Virus record (IMG/VR): IMGVR_UViG_3300031566_000150
Location: 1 to 39,618 of that record
Length of the DNA stretch: 39,618 nucleotides
Reading direction: 5' to 3' (one strand)
Origin: a virus
The notes under the pieces are model-generated. The model was not told the origin of the DNA, made no database searches, and saw only the letters and a list, made by a program, of their open reading frames with translations. This document shows, one piece after another, positions 32,443-38,678 of this stretch. The number at the start of each line of letters is the position of its first letter. Position 1 is the first letter of the stretch. Both the position numbers and the translations under genes were made by a program.

Positions 32443-33214
32443 CCGAACTTGGATAAAACTATATTGTGATAAGTGGTTAGAAGGGTCAATCCGTAACGAG
32501 ACTCGTGAATTAAGGGGCGATTTTAGTGACTTGCTAGCGTTAGCTGGAAGTGGTCGCTATGGTGATACCGGGGAAATTAAGTTAGCCGATGGTGTCGGTT
32601 TCACCGACCAACAACTGGCAAAAATACTGAAAATTCCCCTAAAAGGATGGATAAAAACTAAGAAAAGACTACAGGAAACAGAACGAATTGAGGTTGATAG
32701 TATTACAAATATCATCAAAATTAGCAATTTCGGGAAGTATCAATCTGAATATGAAAGACAAAAATCACATAGGGAAAGTGCGATAAAAAGTGCGGAACAA
32801 AGTGCGGTAGAAAGTGCAAATGAGATAGAGATAGAGAAAGAGAATACTAATAAAGAAACTAATACAGGAGTATTAGAAAAGAAAGAAGGAAGTTCTCAGT
32901 TACCAGACGAAATGAAGGAGCTGGTAAGCGAGTTCCTGAAGCTTCCAGGATGGGGCAATAGTCAGTTAGCCAACGATGTGGAGTGGCTAAGCGAGTTCCT
33001 GGCGGAGTTCCCGAATCTTTCTGTTTCACATATTCGGGGGTGCAAAGACTTTCATATGTCCCGGCCGAAAACCAAGCACACTAAAGGGGCATGGAAGTCA
33101 AGGCTGAGGAACTGGATGACTAACGAAATTAAGTGGAGGGCAGATGCAAAAACTGGGAGCAAAGGCAGAGAACTACCAAAGAACTACACACCAGAACCAG
33201 AATATCTCGACTGA
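32435..33214 (+). CDS. Replication initiator / DnaD-like helicase-loading protein
   Basis: 259 residues, GTG start seven bases after AGGAG and overlapping the previous gene by eight bases. The N-terminal region (1-100) resembles phage replisome-organiser heads with a winged-helix pattern (TDQQLAKILKIPLKGWIKTK, then ERIEVDS). A Lys/Glu/Ser-rich linker (about 110-155) connects to a C-terminal helical domain with RLRNWM. Together with the DnaC-type gene that overlaps it by 71 bases, it forms the usual initiator/loader pair. An origin may lie inside this gene, but I see no iterons. Confidence 0.72.
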   Translation: MGSRTWIKLYCDKWLEGSIRNETRELRGDFSDLLALAGSGRYGDTGEIKLADGVGFTDQQLAKILKIPLKGWIKTKKRLQETERIEVDSITNIIKISNFGKYQSEYERQKSHRESAIKSAEQSAVESANEIEIEKENTNKETNTGVLEKKEGSSQLPDEMKELVSEFLKLPGWGNSQLANDVEWLSEFLAEFPNLSVSHIRGCKDFHMSRPKTKHTKGAWKSRLRNWMTNEIKWRADAKTGSKGRELPKNYTPEPEYLD

Positions 33215-33917
33215 AGCTGGATTATATGTCCCTTCACCTGAATGTCCTGTTTGCCAGGGATTCGGGAAAGTTCACCCTCGCAATCTTGACGGCTTACCTG
33301 ATTATTCCAAAACGATTGTCTGTCCGGCGCCAGGGTGCATGCTGGAGAGCACACAGGCTTATAAAAACAGGGAAGATGTAACAAATCGCTGGCAGCAAAG
33401 CGGGATACACAGCCAGTCTCAGACCTTTGACAACTTCAAGCTGGTAAAAGGCGCCAAGAGCACTTTCAAGTATGCCAGCGACCTTGCTCTCGGAGAAGCA
33501 AACTTCGTGTGGCTGTTGATTTATGGGGGCGTTGGGAATGGGAAGACACATCTTTGCAATGCAATAGCCAAAGCATCTCTTGACCGGGGAGTAGCGGTTA
33601 TTATGCTCAACTCAGCGGGTATGTATTCGCAGATTAAAGCGGCAATGGACAGCCATACGGACCAGGAACTCATCACTAAGTTCAAGGAGGTTGCGCTGCT
33701 GCTTATAGACGATTGGGGCGTGGAGTATGGCACTGAATGGCAGCTATCGGTGTTCGATGAAATCCTTGATGCCAGGTATTGGACCGCCCGGGCGACCGTT
33801 GTCACCACCAACAAGGATATTTCGGAACTTCCCTCGAGGATAGGGAGCAGGTTTTCAGATAAGAAGATAGCGCGGGTGGCATATAACTCAGCCCCCGATT
33901 ACAGGAAGATAAGATGA
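33144..33917 (+). CDS. DnaC/IstB-type AAA+ helicase loader
   Basis: 257 residues behind TGGAGGGCAG. A zinc-finger-like head (C34PVC37, C60 and C65) precedes the AAA+ core: Walker A GGVGNGKT (128-135), Walker B LLLIDD (185-190), sensor TTN (221-223) and an arginine-finger segment SRIGSR (231-236). It loads the replicative helicase of the host or phage onto origin DNA. No phage helicase or polymerase is present, so it probably recruits the host replisome. The start lies 71 bases inside the initiator gene. Confidence 0.88.
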   Translation: MQKLGAKAENYQRTTHQNQNISTEAGLYVPSPECPVCQGFGKVHPRNLDGLPDYSKTIVCPAPGCMLESTQAYKNREDVTNRWQQSGIHSQSQTFDNFKLVKGAKSTFKYASDLALGEANFVWLLIYGGVGNGKTHLCNAIAKASLDRGVAVIMLNSAGMYSQIKAAMDSHTDQELITKFKEVALLLIDDWGVEYGTEWQLSVFDEILDARYWTARATVVTTNKDISELPSRIGSRFSDKKIARVAYNSAPDYRKIR

Positions 33918-33930
33918 AAAGGAGGGCAAT

Positions 33931-34329
33931 ATGTATGAGGAACTAAAAAGGAAAATGGGAGAATTTGCAGAGTTTAGGTATGAACCCGATTTACCTTATT
34001 ACTACTCTAAAATTCTGGTTGGTGAGGATGGTTCTTTTATTAAAGAAGAAAAGCAGATTGGTTATTGGGTAAAAGATGGTATGGCTTATCGTGAGTTACC
34101 TGACTTTACTGAATCCCTTGATGCCTGTTTTGAGTGGCTAGTGCCAAAATTGTCTATTGAAGGATATGGAGTAGAGATTAAAAATTATAGTGACGGAAAA
34201 TTTGGGGCAAGGGTAACTTTGACGAAAAGCGTGTGGGAAAGTGAAGATGCTGAAGCAGAAACTCCTGCTCTTGCTCTCTGTCTAGCCATTGAGAAACTGA
34301 TAGATAAAGAGATAAAGAAGGATGGGTAA
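33931..34329 (+). CDS. Phage ABA-sandwich domain protein (132 aa)
   Basis: It starts behind AAAGGAGGGCAAT. The C-terminal half has the pattern ESLDACFEWLVPKL, then GARVTLTKSVWES and ETPALALCLAIEKLI, typical of the small phage ABA-sandwich domain found in many siphophage early proteins. Function unknown. It overlaps the next gene by eight bases. Confidence 0.65.
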   Translation: MYEELKRKMGEFAEFRYEPDLPYYYSKILVGEDGSFIKEEKQIGYWVKDGMAYRELPDFTESLDACFEWLVPKLSIEGYGVEIKNYSDGKFGARVTLTKSVWESEDAEAETPALALCLAIEKLIDKEIKKDG

Positions 34330-34495
34330 GATTCTAGTTGGCATCGGGGTTTGGTTTGTGGCAGACGGCGTATCAAGTTTATGGGCATACACACGACCTG
34401 AAATGACAGGGCAGTCGTGGCTTCGAGACCATTCTTTACGGTGTTTGAGGATAGCATTGGGGATAGTTGTAATTGTTATTGGAGCGATAAGTTGA
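34322..34495 (+). CDS. Small protein with two membrane segments (57 aa)
   Basis: Overlaps the previous and next genes (TTGA junction). It has an N-terminal hydrophobic segment (KILVGIGVWFVADGVSSLW), a polar middle and a C-terminal hydrophobic segment (IALGIVVIVIGAIS). The pattern is similar to small YrhK-like or phage membrane proteins. Its role is unknown. Confidence 0.6.
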   Translation: MGKILVGIGVWFVADGVSSLWAYTRPEMTGQSWLRDHSLRCLRIALGIVVIVIGAIS

Positions 34496-34917
34496 AGATA
34501 AAGAAGCGAAGGCAAACCATATCAAGCGTTAAAAAGAAAACCTGGAAGTTGTTTTCTGAGTATATCAGATTAAGAGATTGCCTTAAAACTACAGGTTTGC
34601 CCGATTATGGGAAGTGTATAACCTGCTCTCGTATAGTCCCCCGAAAACTCCTTCAGGCTGGACATCTTATCCCAGGACGGCACAATGAGAACCTGTTCTC
34701 CGAAAAGGGTTGCCACGCACAATGTTACTACTGCAATGTCATTCTCAGGGGAAATACTCTTGAATACCGGCGGAAAATAATCGAGATATATGGTGAAGGG
34801 TATGACGAGGTTCTGGAGCGGGAGAACAGGAAAATCAAAAACCTAACAGTCAAAGACCTTGAAGCAATTCAGTTAAGTTTGAAAGCTAAGTTAGAGGATT
34901 TGAATGAGCGGGCGTAA
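34492..34917 (+). CDS. NinG/Rap-type recombination protein
   Basis: About 141 residues from a TTG start seven bases after GGAG and overlapping the previous TGA; the frame is open further upstream but without a ribosome-binding site. It holds the NinG signature: CITC (42-45), QAGHLIPGRHN (55-65), then GCHAQCYYCN (73-82), a zinc-binding nuclease-like fold. In lambda, NinG (Rap) resolves recombination intermediates. A role in phage recombination is expected here. Confidence 0.88.
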   Translation: MKIKKRRQTISSVKKKTWKLFSEYIRLRDCLKTTGLPDYGKCITCSRIVPRKLLQAGHLIPGRHNENLFSEKGCHAQCYYCNVILRGNTLEYRRKIIEIYGEGYDEVLERENRKIKNLTVKDLEAIQLSLKAKLEDLNERA

Positions 34918-35299
34918 AACATATTACCAAAATCATAGTGAGGTTCGGAAGGCTTATCAAAAAGAATACCGGTTAACACATAAAGGGAAGAAAAGGGTGA
35001 AAGAGATTCCTATTGAAAACTCATTGATAGAGGGGTTATTGGTAAAGGATATTAAGGCCTTCATCCCAATATTCAACAGAAAGCCTACGATTCTGGAGAT
35101 ACTCGATTGGAGCGAGATGTATGGGCATAAGCAAGGTGACACTAACTGGGCAAGGCGACTAATCAAAAAGGCGTTAAACGGAACAGAAATTCAAAAGCAA
35201 GTTCGGGAAACGAGTTTCGTGTTATACGGGGAGTCAACAAATGAGATGTCTATCCCCCTATCAGAGGTAAGGTTAGAGAATATGGCGATAAGGAGGTAA
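34904..35299 (+). CDS. Hypothetical basic protein (131 aa)
   Basis: It overlaps NinG by 14 bases. The N-terminus is basic and Tyr-rich (KTYYQNHSEVRKAYQKEYR), a pattern also seen in HNH-associated and DNA-binding phage proteins. The middle is helical (IFNRKPTILEILDWSEMYG). The C-terminus is mixed. No family recognised; a DNA-related role is plausible next to NinG. Confidence 0.55.
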   Translation: MSGRKTYYQNHSEVRKAYQKEYRLTHKGKKRVKEIPIENSLIEGLLVKDIKAFIPIFNRKPTILEILDWSEMYGHKQGDTNWARRLIKKALNGTEIQKQVRETSFVLYGESTNEMSIPLSEVRLENMAIRR

Positions 35300-35302
35300 A
35301 AG

Positions 35303-35590
35303 ATGGAAAGGTTATTGACAATTGAGGAAAGAAATAAGTTTACCAGAGAAGCAGAGAAGCAAGCTAATAATTTACAACAAAGTGCTGAAGGGCATTTTAC
35401 TCTAGAGGACATTGAAGGCATTTATCAAGATGCTGATTCTGCTATGTTGGAAGCTCAAAGAGATTTAACACAAAGGGAGACCCTCAAGGCAGTAGGGGAA
35501 TGGATTTCAAATCATCCATTTAACACTCCAGAAGCTAAGGAATTTATAGAGTTTGTCGAAGCCCTAAAATGTGGTGAATTTCCAGGATAA
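35303..35590 (+). CDS. Hypothetical acidic helical protein (95 aa)
   Basis: Starts behind AAGGAGGTAAAAG. Glu/Gln-rich, helical throughout, no Cys motif. Its TAA overlaps the next ATG (TAATG), so it is coupled to the sigma-like regulator. No family recognised. Confidence 0.6.
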   Translation: MERLLTIEERNKFTREAEKQANNLQQSAEGHFTLEDIEGIYQDADSAMLEAQRDLTQRETLKAVGEWISNHPFNTPEAKEFIEFVEALKCGEFPG

Positions 35591-36006
35591 TGGGTAATGA
35601 AATTATGATTGACGATTGGTATAGTTACGGGCAATTCAAATTTAACGAATTTCAAATGCAATGGGCGATAAATAATTTAGCATTGTTAAAGACAGGATAT
35701 TGGGTTCCTCCTCCCGAAGGTTATGGAGAACGAGTTAACCATTCCACATTAAAGGGGGAAGCCAGTTTCGTTAAACCAGAAATTATTGCAGCTGAGGTTG
35801 AATCTAGGTTAGAAATGACAGGTAGGGATGGTGATTTATGTATGCTTCATTATCACAACGGAATGGCAGAATATGAAATTGCTCGGCTGATGAACTGGGA
35901 TGTGTGGGAAGTTACTAGGCGGATTGACAGAGCGATGAGATATATGAGTGGGTGGAAGCGCAAAAAAAGAACTTATCAAGAATTTATAAATCACCCCAAA
36001 AAATAG
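35590..36006 (+). CDS. ArpU/sigma-like late transcription regulator
   Basis: 138 residues and the last gene of the replication block, the usual place of a late-gene activator. The C-terminal half reads like region 4 of a sigma factor: DLCMLHYHNGMAEYEIARLM as first helices, then WDVWEVTRRIDRAMRYM as recognition helix, followed by a basic tail. Proteins of the ArpU/RinA type have this form. It probably controls late transcription from a site not identified here; the two copies of the 29-base element (12637, 25743) are candidates. Confidence 0.65.
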   Translation: MGNEIMIDDWYSYGQFKFNEFQMQWAINNLALLKTGYWVPPPEGYGERVNHSTLKGEASFVKPEIIAAEVESRLEMTGRDGDLCMLHYHNGMAEYEIARLMNWDVWEVTRRIDRAMRYMSGWKRKKRTYQEFINHPKK

Positions 36007-36030
36007 CGTAGTTCAAAGCTAATTACGCTA
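36004..36030 (+). promoter_or_regulatory. Stem-loop at the end of the replication block
   Basis: TAGCGTAGTT (36004-36013) pairs with AATTACGCTA (36021-36030), ten pairs with one G-U, around CAAAGCT. It includes the stop codon. There is no U-tract, so it is more likely an mRNA 3'-end stabiliser or a weak attenuator than a true terminator. Confidence 0.55.
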
Positions 36031-36090
36031 AAGTGAAAACGGGCTAATAAATGCTTGATTGTGTATTTTAGCTTCAAAACGCCTAAACGC

Positions 36091-36119
36091 TTGACAAATA
36101 AACCTTAAAGATTTACGAT
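36091..36119 (+). promoter_or_regulatory. Sigma70-type promoter upstream of the structured RNA
   Basis: TTGACA (36091-36096), 17 bases, TACGAT (36114-36119). The expected start point is about 36126, which is exactly the first base of the first hairpin of the downstream structured segment. Confidence 0.7.
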
Positions 36120-36125
36120 AATTAA

Positions 36126-36345
36126 AGGGGATTACTATTCCCTCAGAGACCAACTCTTTATTTAATCTTCCTCGCTGATTCATTGATTTTCCAAACAGGT
36201 AATGCAGGGAATTGGCGAGGTTTGTTTTAAGATGGGTAACTCAGCAGTAATGTTGAGTAGCTTCGGCTTTCAATTCCCATCACAATAGCCAGCCAAGCCA
36301 GAGGTAGAACGGTGCCGTATCCTCTGGTAATGCTGGCTTCTTTAT
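36126..36345 (+). ncRNA. Candidate structured non-coding RNA (new class candidate)
   Basis: About 220 gene-free bases start right after a promoter and fold densely. P0: AGGGGAT (36126-36132)/ATTCCCT (36137-36143). P1: CCTCGCTGATTC (36170-36181)/GAATTGGCGAGG (36209-36220), 12 pairs with two G-U. P3: GATGGG (36231-36236)/CCCATC (36276-36281), enclosing P4 ACTCAGCA-GTAA-TGTTGAGT (36239-36258, GNRA loop) and P5 AGC-TTCG-GCT (36259-36268, UUCG loop). P6: AGCCAGC (36287-36293)/GCTGGCT (36332-36338) stacked on CCAGAGG (36298-36304)/CCTCTGG (36321-36327), then a T-rich run. GGGAATTG (36207-36214) can instead pair with CAATTCCC (36271-36278), breaking P1 and P3, so a switch is possible. No tRNA or RNA class that I know matches. 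It may be a trans-acting RNA or the leader of the small-gene operon. Confidence 0.6.
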
Positions 36346-36355
36346 ATCAACTAAC

Positions 36356-36384
36356 ACTGCAATCGGGATAATTTTTACTGCAAT
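36356..36384 (+). repeat. Two direct copies of ACTGCAAT spaced 21 bases
   Basis: ACTGCAAT at 36356-36363 and 36377-36384, about two helical turns apart, lie between the structured RNA and the next genes. The spacing resembles paired operator sites. The rest of this part of the 420-base gene-free region (36007-36426) holds the hairpin, promoter and RNA described separately. Confidence 0.45.
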
Positions 36385-36396
36385 GGAGGATAGAAA

Positions 36397-36417
36397 ATGT
36401 ATAAACCAAAGGCTTGA
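36397..36417 (+). CDS. Possible six-codon leader ORF
   Basis: ATG-TAT-AAA-CCA-AAG-GCT-TGA with its own GGAGG eight bases upstream, ending just before the AAGGAGG of the next gene. It could be a leader peptide that couples translation to the zinc-finger gene or reports on the upstream RNA. It may also be chance. Confidence 0.25.
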   Translation: MYKPKA

Positions 36418-36426
36418 AGGAGGTAT

Positions 36427-36675
36427 ATGAAAGCGGTTTTATGTCCAGTATGTAACGGGAATGGGTTAGTATCAGCGGGATTTTATAAACATCCAGGAGA
36501 CCATCCTGAATGGACATCTGGAACTACTGACCCTGAACAATGTAGAAGTTGTGGTGGTAAAGGCTGGGTAGAAGTAAGAACAGGTATTTATGGCGATTAT
36601 GATGAAGATAAATGTCCTATATGTGGGCAACCAAGAATTGGGCTACATATTTGTGGAGGTTCTATTTCAGGGTAA
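36427..36675 (+). CDS. Small protein with a DnaJ-type zinc-finger motif (82 aa)
   Basis: It starts behind GAAGGAGGTAT. Contains CPVCNGNG and CRSCGGKG, the CxxCxGxG repeats of DnaJ central domains, and a third pair CPICG near the C-terminus. It probably binds one or two zinc ions. Role unknown; first gene after the structured RNA. Its stop overlaps the next ATG. Confidence 0.65.
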   Translation: MKAVLCPVCNGNGLVSAGFYKHPGDHPEWTSGTTDPEQCRSCGGKGWVEVRTGIYGDYDEDKCPICGQPRIGLHICGGSISG

Positions 36676-36830
36676 TGAAGAAAGACAACTCAACCAACAC
36701 AAACGACAGCATAAGCGAAAGCCCAGATAGTGTCACCTTTGAGGCGGAGCTACTTAAAAACCCGCAAATCAAGAAGGAATACGATGCCCTGGAGCCTAAA
36801 TATAAAGAGATACGAGATGAACTGGGCTGA
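36675..36830 (+). CDS. Small protein like the N-terminus of an XRE antitoxin (51 aa)
   Basis: The start is the ATG in TAATG at 36675. After a Ser/Asn-rich head, the segment LLKNPQIKKEYDALEPKYKE followed by IRDELG closely resembles the dimerisation lead-in of HigA-type XRE antitoxins ('LLxDPExxxEYdaLepey'), but the protein stops before the HTH would begin. It may be a truncated antitoxin, or a small antagonist that binds a toxin. No toxin gene is beside it. Confidence 0.5.
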   Translation: MKKDNSTNTNDSISESPDSVTFEAELLKNPQIKKEYDALEPKYKEIRDELG

Positions 36831-36987
36831 GATTTTTGTATGTATGGCATTCTGTCTTCCGACTTGTGCTTTACTATGTTCGCTTTTAGACCGCCGGCGG
36901 AATAAGAGATACGAAGAAATGTTTAAGAATCTCTTAGAGCCGACCAGGAAGCGGGAATATGACCGCAAAACAGGTAAATGGATTTAG
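36817..36987 (+). CDS. Small single-pass membrane protein (56 aa)
   Basis: The start chosen is the ATG at 36817 in the end of the previous gene; an upstream in-frame ATG at 36730 gives an unlikely basic head. One hydrophobic helix (AEIFVCMAFCLPTCALLCSLL) is followed by a basic charged tail. Function unknown. Confidence 0.5.
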   Translation: MNWAEIFVCMAFCLPTCALLCSLLDRRRNKRYEEMFKNLLEPTRKREYDRKTGKWI

Positions 36988-37097
36988 TTTGTTCTGTCTA
37001 TAGATTCGGGTTATTTCATGTCTGGACAATTAGCGGTTTGATTCTACTCTGTGTGGTTATCTATGCCTTAATAACAGGGAGGCTATGGCGACGCTGA
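36978..37097 (+). CDS. Small membrane protein (39 aa)
   Basis: Overlaps the previous gene end by ten bases. It has a single hydrophobic helix (VWTISGLILLCVVIYALI) followed by a basic end (TGRLWRR), consistent with an inward-facing positive tail. It has no clear ribosome-binding site beyond CAGGT. It may be a small holin- or regulator-like peptide. Confidence 0.4.
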   Translation: MDLVCSVYRFGLFHVWTISGLILLCVVIYALITGRLWRR

Positions 37098-37111
37098 GCC
37101 TTTATCATATT

Positions 37112-37154
37112 AGCAGGCGTGCAGGGTTTTACTCCTTATCGCTGCACGCTTGCT
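37112..37154 (+). promoter_or_regulatory. 13-base-pair hairpin just before the metallophosphatase gene
   Basis: AGCAGGCGTGCAG (37112-37124) pairs with CTGCACGCTTGCT (37142-37154), 13 pairs with one G-U, around a 17-base loop containing CTCC. It ends seven bases before the ATG at 37162, which has no ribosome-binding site of its own. It is likely to control translation or to insulate the gene. Confidence 0.7.
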
Positions 37155-37161
37155 TCACATT

Positions 37162-37998
37162 ATGGAAGAGAATAAAGATATAATACAAGGCGAACCAATC
37201 TATTATGCTCACATATTGAGCCCTCGTTTCAAAGAATTATTATTTGTGCCGATTTCGGATGCCCATTATGGCAATCCTTTATTCAGCAAGAAACACTTTA
37301 TACAGACTAGAGACTTTATCAAGGACACTCCTAACACTTACACGATGTGTAATGGTGATTTGTGTGAGTCAACCTTGCGAACATCTAAAGGGGAGATATA
37401 CAAACAGGTAGGTTCGCCACAAGACCAACGGGATGCCATGATAGAGATGCTGATGCCGATAAAAGACAAGATACTAGGCATGACTATCGGCAACCACGAA
37501 CTCAGGATTAAGAACGAAGTTGGGATAGATATTTGCCAGGATATAGCCAAAGCACTCGGAGTGCCATATCGTGCAGAGGGTATTTTACTAAAGATAAGTT
37601 TTGGGAATTACAATTCAAGGACTAAAAGAAAGCCTTTTACATATTGGGGTTATGCTACTCATGGTTATGGTGGAGCTAGAACGGCTGCTGCTAAAGCGGT
37701 AAAGGTAGAGCGAGCATCAACTTTCATTCATGCAGATTTCTATTTAATGTCGCATGACCATCTGGTAAATGCTGCTCCGGTAGTTTACTTGATGCCTGAC
37801 CCTAGAAATCACATTGACCCTGTATCTGGGTTCGCTATAGGGAAAGTGACAGCACATCGTAAAATGCTTATTAAGACTAATGCTTATCTGAAATGGGGAG
37901 GATATTCAGAAATCGGGGGATTCTCTCCTAGTGATTTAGAGACACCGATTATAAAATTAGCAGGTGTTGGTAAACCTAAAGTAAAGGTGGAAATATAA
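37162..37998 (+). CDS. Calcineurin-like metallophosphatase
   Basis: About 278 residues from the ATG at 37162 (a TTG twelve bases upstream is less likely). The family metal-binding motifs are all present in order: SDAHYG (D33, H35), NGDLCE (D66), GNHE (110-113), then a later HGYGG and SHDH. Phage members of this superfamily act as nucleases or nucleotide phosphatases; the substrate here is not visible. It lies in the rightward small-gene block and its stop overlaps the next start. Confidence 0.9.
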   Translation: MEENKDIIQGEPIYYAHILSPRFKELLFVPISDAHYGNPLFSKKHFIQTRDFIKDTPNTYTMCNGDLCESTLRTSKGEIYKQVGSPQDQRDAMIEMLMPIKDKILGMTIGNHELRIKNEVGIDICQDIAKALGVPYRAEGILLKISFGNYNSRTKRKPFTYWGYATHGYGGARTAAAKAVKVERASTFIHADFYLMSHDHLVNAAPVVYLMPDPRNHIDPVSGFAIGKVTAHRKMLIKTNAYLKWGGYSEIGGFSPSDLETPIIKLAGVGKPKVKVEI

Positions 37999-38243
37999 TG
38001 GATATTGTATTAGTAGAATGGAATGATGCTCAAGAAGAAACAGGGGTATTATCACGCTCCGCTGTTAAACAACAGGGATGTATTCTAGGCTTGACGGTAG
38101 GATTTCTTGTAGAAAAGACGGGGGATAACATTAAGGTTTCATCAACTTGCTTTGATTATAACAATGTTGGTGAGCATTTCAGGTCAACTTGGACAATACC
38201 AATGGGATGTGTAAAGAAGATTAGAAAACTGGGCAAAGTATGA
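37998..38243 (+). CDS. Small hypothetical protein (81 aa)
   Basis: It starts in a TAATG overlap with the phosphatase gene and is translated with it. A beta-rich small protein (DIVLVEWNDAQEETG, then GFLVEKTGDNIKVSSTCFDY) resembling a small SH3-like or beta-barrel accessory. No family recognised. Confidence 0.6.
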   Translation: MDIVLVEWNDAQEETGVLSRSAVKQQGCILGLTVGFLVEKTGDNIKVSSTCFDYNNVGEHFRSTWTIPMGCVKKIRKLGKV

Positions 38244-38250
38244 GGTGAGA

Positions 38251-38328
38251 ATGGTTTATTATGTATATTACATCCTAATTACAACTCGCTATTGGATTGA
38301 TACTGCGGGCGATTTACACATAGCATAA
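38251..38328 (+). CDS. Possible 25-residue ORF
   Basis: ATG directly after GAGGTGAGA. Sequence MVYYVYYILITTRYWIDTAG followed by DLHIA, aromatic and partly hydrophobic. Too short to judge; it may be real given the ribosome-binding site and it ends just before the structured segment. Confidence 0.3.
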   Translation: MVYYVYYILITTRYWIDTAGDLHIA

Positions 38329-38332
38329 AGGG

Positions 38333-38532
38333 CTTGCCAGGTAAGAGGAACGGGAACACATCTCATAAGAACTGTGAAAACGGACAAAAGAGGAAAACCT
38401 CTGTGAAAATGAGCTGGCAAGATGCTTGCGTCAGGACTATCTTACTTAGGTAAGTCGGCAAGCAAAAGGGTGAGGGTGCAATGGGCAAGTTAAATGGTGA
38501 TGTTGCCTTTAGTTCACCAGCCTTCACCCTTT
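38333..38532 (+). ncRNA. Second candidate structured RNA or DNA element
   Basis: Three long hairpins tile the segment almost without gaps. H1: CTTGCCAG (38333-38340)/CTGGCAAG (38414-38421), enclosing AGAGG-AAAA-CCTCT (38389-38402). H2: TGCTTGC (38423-38429)/GCAAGCA (38458-38464), enclosing CTTAC-TTAG-GTAAG (38441-38454). H3: AAAGGGTGAGGG (38465-38476)/CCTTCACCCTTT (38521-38532), 12 pairs with one G-U, enclosing GGCAA/TTGCC. CTGTGAAAA occurs twice inside H1. The gene-free stretch of about 350 bases (38329-38678) separates convergent gene blocks, so this could be a structured RNA, an origin or packaging site, or a large bidirectional end structure. I see no clear U-tract or promoter. Confidence 0.5.
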
Positions 38533-38615
38533 CACCAAACGCTAAAACAAAGGGATTTAATGAAACAGAAATTGCCGATAAGTTGCCGATAATATTTAGG
38601 GAGCGCATAGCGTAA
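38481..38615 (+). CDS. Possible small protein (44 aa) inside the structured segment
   Basis: ATG at 38481 follows GAGGGTGCA; the product (MGKLNGDVAFSSPAFTLSPN...) has plausible composition and ends ERIA before TAA. The ribosome-binding site lies in the 5' arm of hairpin H3, so translation would be blocked when that stem forms. It may be chance. Confidence 0.3.
   Translation: MGKLNGDVAFSSPAFTLSPNAKTKGFNETEIADKLPIIFRERIA
38572..38593 (+). repeat. Tandem repeat of TTGCCGATAA (two units, 11-base period)
   Basis: TTGCCGATAAG is followed directly by TTGCCGATAAT. A hairpin (CATAGC/GCTATG, 38606-38622) follows. Tandem 11-base units can serve as protein-binding iterons; with only two units this is a weak case. 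Confidence 0.5.
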
Positions 38616-38678
38616 AGCTATGAGGGAAGCCCGTTCGCCAGTTAAGAGGCTTGGAGGGTATAAGAGGCGATTAACAAT

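Noticed and set aside
33133-33381. 82-residue ORF in another frame at the start of the DnaC-type gene
   Set aside because: It overlaps the DnaC-type gene, which has clear Walker motifs and a better ribosome-binding site.
34417-34491. Upstream extension of the NinG frame to an ATG at 34417
   Set aside because: The extra 25 residues overlap the membrane-protein gene, have no ribosome-binding site and do not resemble NinG; the TTG at 34492 has GGAG at seven bases.
36207-36279. A tRNA-like 72-base segment with a seven-pair acceptor-like stem (GGGAATT/AATTCCC) and a D-arm-like hairpin
   Set aside because: No anticodon arm and no T-arm can be formed in the right places, and the D-like hairpin has an eight-pair stem. 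It is better explained as part of the larger structured RNA.
38293-38325. Promoter-like TTGGAT-N17-TACACA upstream of the second structured segment
   Set aside because: Only half of the key positions match in each box, and it lies inside a possible small ORF; too weak to claim.
38363-38608. Leftward 81-residue ORF in the structured segment
   Set aside because: No ribosome-binding site, and it lies over the hairpin array; composition is that of random reverse-strand sequence.
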